NCBI RefSeq assembly: GCF_947623445.1
Contig: NC_135247.1
Coordinates: 4,528,501 to 4,592,500, forward strand
Reading direction: 5' to 3'
Length of the DNA: 64,000 bases
DNA from: Clavelina lepadiformis
Lineage: Eukaryota; Chordata; Ascidiacea; Aplousobranchia; Clavelinidae
Shown here: positions 33,666 through 46,401 of the stretch, piece after piece
Layout: the number at the start of each line of letters is the position of its first letter
How positions within the stretch are numbered: the stretch's first letter is position 1
Notes under the pieces: model-generated
The model's input: the letters and a program-made list of their open reading frames with translations, nothing else
Database searches by the model: none
What the model was told of the DNA's origin: nothing
Translations under genes and position numbers: made by a program

Positions 33666-36600
33666 ATGGCATTTGAACAAAGATGTCCTTTGGTATTAGT
33701 TTGCTGTGGTTCCTTTAATCCAATAACAGTTGGGCATCTTAAAATGTTTGGTAGGTTCCATTGTACAAGTTCTAAAAATTGTACCTACAGCAGCACAACT
33801 AGGCTAGGTGCAATGCATCAGTGCTAGACGCATTGGTTGTTATGTTGCTGTTATTGGTTGTTATGTTGTTATCATTGTAGCTAGACACATTGTTTTTTTT
33901 ATATATTTATTCATTTCCACATAGCCTAATAAAAAAAAGTAATTGTTATGAAATTATTAGAAAAATGCATTGCGTCTTCAAACTTCAATAACTTTTTTTT
34001 CAGAAATTGCACGAAATTTTCTGGAGAGGACAGGAAATCATATTGTTATCAGTGGAATAATTTCTCCAGTTCATGATTCTTATGGTAAAAATGGTCTTAT
34101 ATCTTCAATGCATCGCTTAAAGATGTGTAGAGCTGCAGTCCAAAAACATGCTTGGCTCAGGTGATGATTTTTGATTATGTTTGTTGTTTTTGTAATATTG
34201 GATCAAATGCATTAAAACTTAGGCTTGTGACAATACATGAAATGTAATGTGTTGCTGGAGTGTACTGATAATAATACTTGCCTTCGTACATAAACACTTT
34301 GATTACAGTAACAGTACAGTTCTGCCCCTTTAGCTTAAATGTCTATACAGGATCCCTTGTAGGTCAAATTTGGTAGGAAAATGTTTACAAAAACCTTAGT
34401 AAACAATGATTTTCCATATTTTAAAAAACAATTGGTTTTTTCGGATAAACATATGTAGCTTAGTAACCTACAGTGCTGCATGATGTGTTCGTTTAAACAA
34501 ACAGGCTGTTTTGTTTGTTAAGTTATCACTGGTTTGTGAGCTTGTATGCATATTGACTATGACATCATGCAGTAGCTTACATTTTGACAAGATTTCATAA
34601 TCTTTGTATTGCACTGTAGTATTACAAATCACTATGTAGAGTCGTCTGTTGCCATTTTTCTTAACTTTGTCTGTAATGACATTCGCTTATCTTGACACTT
34701 TTTCAGAGGGCCTACACGTATCACTATACTAGGAAGTTTAAGCAATTTCTACAGTATTTTATACTTGACCAAAGTGTTGTTAGCTCCTAAACTTACTCCG
34801 TAATCTTTGATGGTAAAAGTTATTAAGTTATATATATATTAAACATATCTGTGTTGTGTTGGTACTCTCTACTTTTCCACTGCATTTACTGCAAATGAGA
34901 ATAATTGAGGAGTCATTTGTTTACTCTGCTGTGGTTAGCATTGTGTTAATGGCCTACTAGGGAAATGCCTTTTAAAGTTTTGCCGATATCATGTTAGCTA
35001 TTTACTTATAAATACAGAGCTAGACAGATCTTCATGTCGTTACGTCATCTATGACATAATTCTTTTTGCGTTTGCAATCCTTTTTAAAATCAATAGGAAC
35101 CCGTCTAAATAATTGATGAGCTCTGAGAAGTCTTAGTGTGTGTGCAGTAAAACTACACAATTATGAAATAGAGAACACTTTGTAATAATGATTTTTAGTT
35201 GTTATCTTTTTATTGTGCGACATGCAAGCTTATAATTTTACGGTTTAGTTTGGTAGGTCACTTGGTTCATTTATTTATCAACAAGTTACTATATATATAA
35301 CTCTTTCAAGATCAGACATTTTTATAGGCCTACTACATTGCAAAAGCAAGTAAAAACAGTTGTCTCAGTCGAAGTAAATGTATAATAAAAGCACATAATT
35401 AAAAATAGCCACAAATATATATTACAAATAAACACAATCCGGCAACCCTGTGTACACACCTGCTAACATGCAACTGTACAGTACTGCAAAGCACTTACAA
35501 AAACAATGCAGATATTATTTATGTTTCAATCATGTGTATATGGTAAACTGGTAACAGTGAACTTTTTCTAAAACACACATTAATATTGCTTTCAGCGTTG
35601 ACGATTGGGAGTCATCTCAACCAACCTGGATGAAAACTGTTAAAGTGTTGCAACATGTAGCAAACAAAATCAAGGCAAGTCTTCATAGTTTTTTTGTAAC
35701 AGATTAAATTATTACCATGTCGTGCCGGATTATTATACTGAAAAGTTAACAGTACTAGTGTAACTTGTTTAAGTAATCCTTTTATTTACAGAATGATTAT
35801 GGTGTTCCTGGACCATTATCAAGCAACATGAACCACTTACCAGCAAGACATCGCTCTAGTGCAGTTACGCTTCAACCCAACGGCACATTACAGCACCAGG
35901 TTCTTAATGCTCAAAAAAAGTTGGGCAATCAAAGAAACAGTGTCATGTGTGTCCAGCGACCAGAAGGCCACCAAGATGACAGCTTAGAACTGGATGAAGC
36001 ATCAGAACTAGATAAAACTGGTATCACTACACGAGAATAGTTACCGTACAAATATTGTTTGCTTGTTTCTATAATTTCTAAGTGGTTACAATGAGGCAAA
36101 GGCTATATTTCTGTTTTCCATTATGTTTTCACATGCTTAACTTGTGATATACCTTATCGTATGTGATTTCCTAGTAGGCTATACTAAAACCTTAATATCT
36201 GTTTTAGGAGTTGTTTTTAATCGGCTTAGTGACAATTTGCAGAAAGTGTGCTGTGTGCGTCCTGTTCCTCTAGGCTTGCAATTTCAGGTAAAATTTCCTC
36301 ACATTTTTAAGTTTTGTTTAATCGAATCTTTTATTCTCATCCAGAGTTTTACAAATATTTTCTTCAGGACAACATGGTATATGGGGCTGCGTATGACCTA
36401 CGTCGTACCAAAGTAATGTTGCTCTGTGGCGGAGACTTGTTGGAAACATTTGGCATCCCTGGGCTTTGGTCCGATCAGGATGTACGTAATGCTCAGTTTT
36501 GTTTGTGATTTTGATGAAGGTTGAAACGGTTTCTCGAAATGGAGTCTCACATTAAGATTTGACAGTGAATCATACTATAGCAATATAACACAAACTATGG

Positions 36601-37079
36601 TATTAAATTAATACAAGAATTAATAATCCTTCGTTAGACCCCCGTTGGTTGAAGTTTTTTATGCCTATTCACAGATCAGTGATATTGTAGCCGATTACGG
36701 GATTGTTTGCATCCCGCGCAAATTGCAGCAATCAATCGATGACGACGGTAAAATGTTAAGAGATGCGCTCGACCGGTTGCAGCACATCTTGTACAAAGTG
36801 CAAGGAACTGTGCTCCTGGTTAACGACCAAAGTCGAGCGGAGATAGCAAACGTCAGTTCTACCAGATGCAGGTGACGTAATCGGATCAAAGGATTCATAT
36901 TTTCTACATCATGCGTAGACAAAACATGACAGTACATCTTATTAGCTTTCTACTTTCGTTTTAGAGCTGCTGTTGGCGCAGGCGTTATTGACGATGCGCG
37001 TAGTTTGGTTCATCCAAACGTTTTAACTTATATTCACGAAAACCGTTTATACATGAATTCCGAGAAGACCGGCGGTTAG
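33666..37079 (+). CDS. NMNAT2: Nicotinamide mononucleotide adenylyltransferase 2 (8 coding exons, 351 aa)
   Basis: Joins NMN and ATP to NAD+, a labile axon-survival factor in vertebrates. Exons: 33666-33750, 34004-34160, 35596-35674, 35792-36020, 36208-36287, 36368-36481, 36675-36871, 36965-37079; all phases agree and the stop is TAG at 37077. Visible motifs: nucleotide-binding [15 protein letters not shown] (residues ~14-28), [51 protein letters not shown], and SSTRCR (the SSTxxR adenylate loop). The central insert contains KVCCVRPV, matching the palmitoylated Cys-Cys of NMNAT2, so this is NMNAT2 rather than NMNAT1 or 3. It is longer than human NMNAT2 (307 aa) because of the exon 4 linker, which is Gln/Asn/Ser-rich. 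Intron 3 is GC-AG (GCAAGT). The ATG is the first one before the P-loop-like motif. Confidence 0.95.
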
Positions 37080-37750
37080 AATTTTGTCCTCTAGAAAACT
37101 GCTGAAGATTTGCACAGACTGCATGTATTTTTTTTTTTAACGAAGAGCCACATATTCAATAGCTTTCGTGCGTAATATTGGTGTTTTTATGTCGCATTTT
37201 AGCAGGCGAGGTATGTGCATGTTTGAGAGAGCATTAATGGCTTTCAAATGTATAGGAAATGTATTTACTTTTCAAGCAGTTCCTTATGAATTGGGTCTTG
37301 TTGACCACGAACACATACTGTGAAAATTTCCATCTTATTTTTTCTCACTGTGTTGCATGTACTGTGATATGTTATCAGTGTTATAAGTCGCTTCGGTGTT
37401 AAAGCATTTTGAATTATCTTTTCTTTAGTTTTGGTTGAAGCTCACTAAGTCCTGTATATTGATGTTCATGTTGGTAAATTAACACCCGCAAACAATTTGA
37501 AAGCAATTTGACAGTTAAAATGACGCACTTCTCATTTGTCTTTCATTTCAAAGTAACGACGTGTTTTGTGATCGCAACCGTAAAAGTTGCAATTCATCCT
37601 ACTAAAAGTTAACAAAGTTGTGTGTCTGCAAATAATCTGCAATATTTATAATATAATGTGCAATTTCAGATTCGAATCATTGTAATACAGTATTCAACTT
37701 GTTTATTGCCGTTCATGTCGACTTATGCGTTCGCATTAAACCATTTCGTC

Positions 37751-37756
37751 AATAAA
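37751..37756 (+). other. Candidate poly(A) signal for NMNAT2
   Basis: AATAAA, about 670 nt after the NMNAT2 stop codon. It is the first clear canonical signal downstream. Confidence 0.4.
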
Positions 37757-37870
37757 GAAATGAATGTTTGTTAACAATTGCACTTATTGACGACATAAAA
37801 TACATTACCTAGCTGAAATAAAAAAACAAAAACACCATGTAAGAATGAAATACGAATACAAAGCTGGCAG

Positions 37871-37954
37871 GATAACTATTTAGTCATGTTCTCCGCCCGT
37901 AACGCGGGCCGCATGGCGGTGGACTACCTCCCAGATATGCGCATGATTTATGAG
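37871..37954 (+). CDS. Orphan exon-like segment of unknown gene (28 codons)
   Basis: A GC-rich, phase-0 segment lies between CTGGCAG and a consensus donor GAG|GTAAGT. It encodes DNYLVMFSARNAGRMAVDYL and then PDMRMIYE. Codon composition and the strong donor make it look like a real exon, unlike the AT-rich surroundings. I do not recognise the protein. It could be an alternative 5' exon for SPACA9 (the next gene on the same strand), part of a small separate gene, or a fragment. No in-phase partner exon was found. Confidence 0.35.
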
Positions 37955-39253
37955 GTAAGTTCTGATGAGAATTGGTTCTTAAAGTTCAACTCCTATATAA
38001 AGTACAGTGCTGTCAGTTGAATGTTAATACTGGCTTTTATGATACATCGTTTTTTGCACAATATACGAAATTAAGAAAACTCTAAATCTATTTACCAAGC
38101 CAAGAAAAGGTGTTGTTGTTATCAATTCGAGAAAAGTTGCTCTCTTCCATCCGCCGCAGACCCTTACAAGTATAAAATTTCGCTGAATGTAACTAAACAC
38201 CGCTTCTAGCGTCTTCCATAAATATGCTGTTGTTAAGGGTAAACTCGCTCTTTTTATAAAGTGGGCGTTGGGTCGTTGTCGGCTTGTGTCGAAATATCAA
38301 ACTATAACCGTGTTGTTTTAGGCATCAACAAAATGATTGCTAATTTACCCATAATAGACCACGTACAAGCTTTTAAGCGGAAATTTGACATTTAAGGCAA
38401 TGAGAGGTGTCAGATATTGAAGGAAATGTTGGTTTTGTTGATGAACCTTCATAAAACAGGAATTAAATTTTAATTTATTTGCAAAAGTTTTAGATTAGTT
38501 AAAACACATACCGGTACTTTGCAAGACTTTTGTTTATCATGTAGGCTACTATTTGGTAGGAATCTCTATTTAGTATTTTTGTTGTCGCTGGATTATTTGT
38601 TTTCATGTTCCTATAAACATAAGAACAACTGTTTTTCTAGGTCACAAAGAGTTTTTCTTAACCTTAATTTTCGTTACATACCGGTATTGGCTCTGTCTAA
38701 AACCAGCTTTAAACTGCGCAAGCTGCCACACCCAAACTTAGATTTTCATTGCTGTGGAATGTGGACATTTAAATCTAACCTTTTTGTTTGCGCTTACTTT
38801 TCTATTATGTGTTGTCAAAAGGGGCTTTGAGTACACTTACCACTCAATGTTGTTTTCAAGTAGCTCGCCTATTCTACTACGTTTCTTTTCACACAAGAAG
38901 TTAGCGTAAGTGTTTTCATATCGGGGAATTCTAAGTCAAATAAGACACTATTAGTATACCAGTTCTGTTTCTATGGACACACATACAGCATGAATGTAAT
39001 TCAGTTACAAGTTATAGGCCGATAGGGTTTTTATTAACCACGCGTTTCGTGTTGACTGTGAAACAAATTCAAGCAATGTACTTCTTACGTTATGAAAGGT
39101 TGTCTAACTCATGCATTTTGAATTTTTGACCAAATGCGTACGTTTTGCTATTAGCAATGAAGGTTAGGTTTATATCTTGTTTCTAGCAGCAATTCCGATA
39201 CCTGGTGTAGTCGTAAATAGATAACTTAACCCTGCTTTTGGATAAAGCGCATA
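37955..39253 (+). other. Spacer upstream of SPACA9
   Basis: No supported exon. The ORF at 38519-38830 has no splice context and a composition typical of chance AT-rich ORFs. Confidence 0.45.
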
Positions 39254-40880
39254 ATGAACGAGACTCGTGGAATTTTGATGAACTTGGAGCAAAGATTCCA
39301 AACCTTTTCGCAACAACAGTTTACATTTGTCACTGCACTGGACCGATGCAGGAAAATAACTTTCGACGAAAGAGCACAGATATCTACCATCGCCCAGGTG
39401 AATGTCAGAATGTCAGAATATAACAAAAGCCAATATCGCATATATGCGCTTACTTAAAAGCTATATGCAAGGCTATTCGCGTAAAACTTGTCTTCGTTGT
39501 GTAACTGTAGATATTCTGATTAGATGATGACTGAAGTAAGATTTTCAACAGATTTTGCTGGAAAATATGTTGTTGGGTAGTTCTCCTTCTTTGCAGGTTT
39601 ACAATTATGCCGAACACGTAACCGACAACGCAACCGATAAACGTATTTTTAAAATGTTTATTTCACTCGTACGTGACTTGGGAGAATTTCGTCGCACCTT
39701 GACCAAGTTGGCAAAACAAAAAAACGACAGAAAATTAAACGAAACATTTGCGACATGGAAAAGACTACTGGAACCTAGGGAGGTTAGTGACTTACTGAAA
39801 GTGTTTTACAAACTAGCAAACAAATTGTGAGTTGGCAAAAGAAATCAGTCTGATATAAACAATGTAACACTATTAATATAAGCAAAGCTTGGGAAACAGG
39901 TGAAACCAAGAAACAATCGTGCAAAATATTATTTTTCCACATATGTACAGGCTAATCTGGTACTTTAATATCATCTATATCTTCGTTACATAAAAGGAAA
40001 ATATGCGTGCAGTTTTGGTCCAAGCGTTTGTTTTTCTGTGCCGCTATAGGATATTTCTGAAGTTCGAGCAAAATTCCCTTTTCACCACGTCAATCATCTG
40101 AGCTGTGACGAAGCTCGAAACCACTTTGGGGGAATTATCAGTCTAATACCAGTCGCGATAGAATGCGCAAGGAACGCGGTTGAACGTATTGAAGTCATCA
40201 GAGCGTATCGTCATACACCATCACGTGAAGGTTTGTGTGTGTGTGTGTGTGTGTGTGAGAGTGCATTGTACAGGCCATTCAAGGTGTGCGAGACTTTAAT
40301 ATTTTTATTAGGTATACTTCATTTCAGTTGGCTTCAAAAACATAGGCTATTTACAACACGTAACCACACGTACTTGTATACTTATAAACGAAACGTCTTT
40401 TCTGTCTCAACAGGTGCACGTTCTGAACAGCCAAGGCGGCCGCAGTCAGCTATGCCAGCATTTAACACAATTGATCGTCCCATACCATCTCCAACCTGCA
40501 GGATGGCTCAGCCCTTATCGCCAGTGATCTCCTCTCCTGTGTCCACCGCTACTCACTCCAGGGTATCTTTGCACTCAGCAACATCCGACATGTCTCTTCC
40601 TCCAACGGCCACCACGAAAACCCGCCGGAGTCCGCCCAGCAGGCCATCAACCGCTCTCGGGACGTACAGGAGGCAAGCACAAGTTACACTCAATGAAAAG
40701 AACCACGTGTCCTTTCAGAAGAGGCCCAAGTCCGGGAAGGCGACGCAGACGCCGCATTATCTCGCCACCACTCTCAAGCCTGCCTTAGACTGGCCGCATC
40801 AGACTATTTCTGAATCCGAAATGAAAAAAATGCTGAAGCAACCCAAGCACTCTCTCGTACGACCAACTTGGAAGCCTTAA
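39254..40880 (+). CDS. SPACA9: SPACA9 orthologue, ciliary/sperm microtubule inner protein (4 exons, 325 aa)
   Basis: In vertebrates SPACA9 lies inside the lumen of doublet and singlet microtubules of cilia and sperm tails. Exons: 39254-39397, 39597-39782, 40050-40230, 40414-40880, with phases 0, 0 and 1 at the junctions. The N-terminal three exons form the conserved helical domain: MNETRGILMNLEQRFQTFSQ, QQFTFVTALDRCR, VYNYAEHVTDNATDKRIF, and the signature VNHLSCDEARNHFGGIISLIP. The fourth exon adds ~155 residues rich in Ser/Pro/Thr/Arg (PRRPQSAMPAF; RRSPPSRPSTALGTYRR), longer and more basic than the human tail. The human protein is ~220 aa or less. The first ATG matches the vertebrate start (MNE). 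A (TG)n microsatellite begins at the third donor. Confidence 0.93.
40234..40257 (+). repeat. (TG)n microsatellite at a splice donor
   Basis: About 12 TG units directly follow the exon 3 donor of SPACA9, whose GTTTGTGTG donor merges into the repeat. Confidence 0.9.
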
Positions 40881-40968
40881 GCTTTGATATTTTCCAACAA
40901 AAATGCATTTTGAAACCAAATGTAAAATACTTGTTAAACATTTGTGGTTCTAAATTTTACACAAGATA

Positions 40969-40974
40969 ATTAAA
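40969..40974 (+). other. Candidate poly(A) signal (ATTAAA) of SPACA9
   Basis: ATTAAA occurs 89 nt after the SPACA9 stop codon. It is the commonest variant poly(A) signal and suitably placed. Confidence 0.4.
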
Positions 40975-42927
40975 CATATTATTCCAATTGCACATGTTTT
41001 TTTGAAACACAAGTTTATAGCGCAAGTATTTTCCCCGAAGACAGTACATAGTATATCATATACGTAATGTTACAGCTCGGCTTGTTTTTGAAATAGACCT
41101 GTATGATAGGCCTGAGGAACATTAGTTCGCTTTTGTCAACGCAAAGGTAAATCTTAAATGTAAAGCTAAAATTAGCAGCGGTAATGAACGCGTTGACATA
41201 ATTTTTAGCGTTTCAAAAAAGGTTCACGAAAAAATACTTTGACAGATATCTGTAACATCTGTGTTTCTCATTTTGACAAAGCGAAATCTTTTTCGACCTG
41301 GCACGTGTATCTACTAACTATCTGCTTAAATCTTGATACGATTTTGGCGCTTAGTTAACCTACTGTCAGCCAGTTACTTTTTGCTATACTTCATCATAGG
41401 TTTGTATTACGCTCATCAATCGAGTACATTCAAGACAAACATAGGCCTATGTAAAAGAATTGTTTTTTTGAATTGTTTTTTTTTCAGAAGTATTCACATT
41501 TAACTGCAAACAGATGGACATAATATGTTTAATTTGTTAAAAACATTACAATATGTCGAGATTTCTTAAACTAATTATCCTTTCGATTATATTCATCCCG
41601 TCTAGCGATAACAAATTTTTTACAGCATAATGAGTTTTAGTTTCTGGATGTTTATTGTGTTCGTGCTTAAACCGGACTTTATCACCTTAAGTTAGCACAA
41701 TTTTTAGCATTTCAGCCCACGGATTATAAATATGCCCTGTGTAGAAACGTCGAAAAATTTCTGAATTTTTCATGCCAGACTATATAGTGAGAATTGCACA
41801 ATATGTTTTGCATAATATTTACAGAAACGGTTGCATGCAAAACAAACAGAAGCTACTTACAGTAAAACGGTCTTATTAAGGACCTGCATGGTAACAGGCA
41901 AAACCTCATTGTATAGATGACAGATAGTTATATTCTCATCAGCTCTATTTCTTTACCAAAAATTTAAAATGTGCGTAAAAGCTATTGAATCCATCACGAC
42001 CAATGAAGTTCTTCGATTATTAGAATGTGTACCTTATTAGAGTAAGTTATTTATGTTCTTCCAATATTGAATCGAAGAGTAGCAAATTTAAATAAACGTA
42101 AATAAGTTTACAGTAACTATCCTACAAACTGCTAATTCAAACAAACCTAAACCTGCATTTTCAAATAAAAGGAATTTTTTTCGAAAAATTTTCAGCTTCG
42201 CATGTATAATAGCAAACAAGAATATACAAATGTTTTCAAAACATAAAAAAATCAAGCTGATGTTTGGATACAAATCTCAGTGGTCACCTTATTAGTCCCA
42301 AGCATACTCTGAAAAAAATCGCTTGTACATATTACCGGATATGGTTTGTTTAAAAGTAAGAGCAGCTATTAGCCGATTTATCGCTTGGATGTTACAAGCT
42401 CCTCTGTTGTCCTCCTCTGTCCTCTGTTGTCCGCATAGGGGTTGTTTGAGTTCCGCATTTTACTTTATTAGTTGCCCGTAAATATTGTTTTTTATTGTGC
42501 TTTTAGCAACGGTTAGCACGAAGGTTTTAGTTTGTTTTGTTTAAGGTACTGTAATAGGTTTCTATGTGTTTCCGCATCACTGATTTTGTTGTTCACTTTC
42601 TTGTCTAGAGTAAACGAAAGACATACGGCGGTAAGTGTTTAGCAGCGTAATACGCGATCAGACCTGACGAAACTTGCATTCTTTGTTACAATAGCTGGCA
42701 GGTTGTCAACGAAGTTCAATTAGAAAGGTAAAAGATACGACAAAGTAATAACGTTAACGAAAGATGCTTTGATATGGGGGCTATGTGGACTTAGTAGTGC
42801 GGTGCGATATAGATCATTTATGACTTTGTCAACAAGTAGCGTCGCCATGAATTAAGTAAGCTTTCTGCAACAATATGTTTACCTACGAATTTCATTGTTA
42901 GCGCTGTGCAACTCCTTTTAAAGAGAG
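40975..42927. other. Intergenic region between SPACA9 and SULT-1
   Basis: No supported coding exon. A short CCTCTGTTGTCCTC tandem tract lies at about 42402-42432. A consensus donor (GGCG|GTAAGT near 42631) may end a 5' UTR exon of SULT-1. Confidence 0.45.
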
Positions 42928-45900
42928 ATGGAAGATTTAGAGGAGCTGCTAACGCCAGATGCATCTGCATTCATTAAGAAGCTTAATACAGCAGTCTTTC
43001 CACCAAAATCCAAGTCGCACCATTGGAAAGGTTATGATTTTATTCCGGGTTGTTCGCCCAAAGCGACCGAGTATGCTTATAAGAATTGGACGTTTCGTGA
43101 AGGAGACGTCTTTCTTGTTTCGTACCCAAAAACCGGTGAGCTGTTTACTTTTCTTTTTCATATTGTTGTGAGGTTTAAAATTAAATTAAAATGTTGCCCC
43201 AAGCTTGCGGTGCTACTTGAAATGCTGACAGTTGTCACGAAGTCGATGCAGTCGTCGAATGTACAATGGCGGACAAGAATAGGCTGTTTCTGTCATGTTA
43301 GTGACTGTTTCTTGTAGCTTTTTCTAGTGAAAGCTAACAGCTTAAATCGATTTTAGGTAATTGGTTAATAGTTGAAGTAAATTATGATAAATTAATCGGG
43401 AGTTAAATTTCCTTTTCAAGAATTGTAAATTGTAAAAAAGACAAAATAAGTTATAAAATTTTCCAATAAATGGATGCTAACCTAAAGACAAAAGAAAGCG
43501 CATTTGTAAACCGTCGTGAGCTTAAAACGCGTTTTACTACAAAAGCCACGAATCTAAACCAACTTGACCTATGTATCAAGAGAGTTGGTGCTACTCCTAT
43601 AAAGTGATTGGTTTAGTTAAATCGTGTACGTTGGCTTGCAGCCTTGTTTTTCTGGTGTTTGCCCGCAATAAATATCTATTGCTTATGATATTTATATCTT
43701 TTCAAGATAAACTTCGATAAACAGCCAAATTCTATACGGGGCCTTATACGTTAAATGCCGACACTAAAATAAATCATAAATTGGTAATTAAAAGTGTAAC
43801 AGAAGTTTTTTTACCAATTTCTTCAGTTATATTCATAGTATGCTTGGGTGTCAAACTAAACAGGTGATCGTGCTTTATTTACAAGTCTCATGCTGAAAGA
43901 GTAAGATCCAAGGTGGTTACCCCAAAAATTATTTGCACTCACTTCGAAGTCCGCTTATCTAGCAACCATACGTTCGACCACTTTAGCTCTATATATGCTA
44001 CTCAGCTTCAGAATATGCCTGTCTACTGTTCAGTGTGGGAGCGATCAGCACATGTTATAATAAAATTGACCCCATGCCGAATCGAAGCTGTCTTTCGATT
44101 ACGAGATCTCTGAAACCAACAAATATCTACTTTTTGCACCTTTTATCTGGAACTGATCCTCACAACATCCGAAAAACCTTTGCTAGCAGAAACAAAATGA
44201 CACAACAGGATGTAGACCCGAGACACCACACTTACTTGCAACAACCAAGCCACTGGAAATGCACGCAATACCCAAGCAAAATTTATTGTAGCAGGAGAAG
44301 CTTGCAACTAAAACCAAATTGACTGGCATGGAGCTTTCTCCTGCAGGAAAGCTTTTTCTTTTGCAAAGATCCACCGTTGAAACACTTGTGCTGTCTTAGT
44401 CGCCTAAGAACCGTTACCGCACGCAATGCACCGCTTAGGCTTTTCAACAGCTGCGACTGTGAGCACCCTCTTCAAACAGCGTAACATTTCCTTGCGTGCC
44501 CAAACCTTGGAGCAAAATGTACTGCAAGGGATCTGGTGGAGTTCAACGTTAAAACATGAGCTTGCGTATACCGTATATTCACTGCTGGGCAATGCTTGTG
44601 TAAGGTGTGTGACACAGAAGAAGTTGTGTTTAATAGTATTAACTAAACTTTCAACCTTATCCGAAAATATTGGAATTATCGACAACTTTATTATATTTTG
44701 ATCTGTTATCTCTTGTGTATATTTCAACATAGACATACTTCCGCGGACTCTATCGAACATGTAGATAAGGTTTTTAGATTTCGAACTAAAATTTGTATTA
44801 ATGTTATGCGCATTAATCATTTCATAATATTGTTTGCAGGCACCAACTGGGCAAAGGAAATAATGCGCCAGATTCTTTATCGCGACGAGACTTTGGACAA
44901 ACTAACCAATCTGCTTCCAATCAATTTGCGAGTCTTGGAAATCGACCCGTGTGAGTATATTCTTACTACAAATACTGAAATACAACTCGATTAGTATGAG
45001 TTTGCTAGATATTTTGAAGGGTCTATCACTTGGTTTTCAGGTGAAAAATTCAAGGTTTGGGACGAGTTACCACTTAAGCGGAGGCTGATTGGTACACACT
45101 TGCCTCCTGAACTCATCGATGTTGAACGAATTAAACAAGCAAATGCAAAGGTACTTACTGTAACTTACGAAGGCAGCATTTTAACTTAAAAATGAAGAGA
45201 AATTTTACTCGAACGAGCACATGTGTTTTTTTAGGTAGTGTACATGCTACGAAACCCGAAAGACCAAATTGTGTCCTGGCAAAAGTTCCTCCAAAATCTT
45301 GATCTTTCAGACGAGATTATGGAGATGGTAGATTCAGGCTGGGAAAAATACTTCGAGCACGTTGTAACGGGTACCCGCAGTATTACATCATTGTCTGGTT
45401 GAAGTTTCAGGGGACCGGGACGTTTTTAAACGTTATACCACACATAGCAAGTTTATCGTTTAGCGATCGCATGGTTTTACAAAGACTTTTATATCGCATT
45501 GACCCAGGTGAATGCCCGGATGGAACGAAGCGTGGCGAATGGTATCCTGATCACATAAGAGCGTGGTATAAATACAAAGATTATAAGAACTTTTATTTTC
45601 TGCAATACGAAGAAATGAAAAAGGTATCTTTTACCTTGGCGCTTTAAAGTCATTTTTAATTGACAAACACTCTCCAAAACATTGACTGAGCGATCTCACT
45701 TTATGCAGTTATAGTAGACATTTCAACACTAAATTCCATTTGATAGTTTTCAGTTCAAGCAAAGTTAGTTGCCAATATTTTATGGTGGTATTTGTACATT
45801 AGGACATAATTGGAGAAATCAAAAAATTAGCGCAATTCTTAGAAGTATCCCTTTGCGAAGAAGATATCTTGAAGATAGCGAATGCTACTTCGTTTTCAAA

Positions 45901-46401
45901 CATGAAGGCAAGCAAGACATCTGACGACAACAATCACTCTCACGTACTCGCAGTTAACATGCGCAAAGGTGAGAAATTTTGTTGCTGGGTTTCAAAGTTA
46001 TGCTATATAGTATATACTTTGTATTGTTATTGGTCAGCATAAATCAGTCATTTTCAACGATTCAAAGCAACTAGCCAAAGCACAAATCAGTAATGTCACG
46101 CGACAATAAAAACACCGATTATAATATACGAGTAAAGGTCGTCAGATAAGAACCGCTGCCACCTATACCAACAACAGCCTAAGAGAGTTATTTTCTCGCG
46201 GTATGGCCACGACCGGGAAGGGTAATAGCTTCTATTTGCATGAATACTACTTTGAATGGAGCTTTTTACTTTCTTTTTGTTTAATTAGGTGAAGTTGGAG
46301 GTTGGAAAAACCACTTTACTGTTGCCCAGTCTGAACAAATTGATGCCATTTTAGAGGAGAAACTGAACGGAGTTGACATCCAGTTCACATACGAACTGTG
46401 A
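42928..46401 (+). CDS. Cytosolic sulfotransferase, SULT-1 (7 exons, 319 aa)
   Basis: Transfers sulfate from PAPS to hydroxyl or amine groups of small molecules such as steroids and phenols; the substrate is not predictable here. Exons: 42928-43135, 44840-44950, 45041-45150, 45235-45370, 45508-45623, 45803-45968, 46289-46401, all phases consistent and ending TGA. Motifs: 5'-phosphosulfate loop SYPKTGTNW split across exons 1/2, catalytic His in IGTHLPPEL, 3'-phosphate-binding RNPKDQIVSWQKF, and the second PAPS motif MRKGEVGGWKNHFT near the C-terminus. All key residues are present, so it looks active. Intron 1 (1.7 kb) is much longer than in its neighbours and contains a compositionally distinct block (about 43900-44600). 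Confidence 0.93.
43900..44600. other. Compositionally distinct block inside SULT-1 intron 1
   Basis: Local GC content is higher than the flanks and several overlapping ORFs occur on both strands (for example 44035-44322 + and 44404-44820 -). None shows a recognisable domain. It may be a degenerate mobile element that lengthened this intron; no terminal repeats were found. Confidence 0.3.

Noticed and set aside
38519..38830. 103-codon plus-strand ORF
   Set aside because: Leu/Phe/Cys-rich, typical of chance ORFs in T-rich DNA; no splice sites or similarity recognised.
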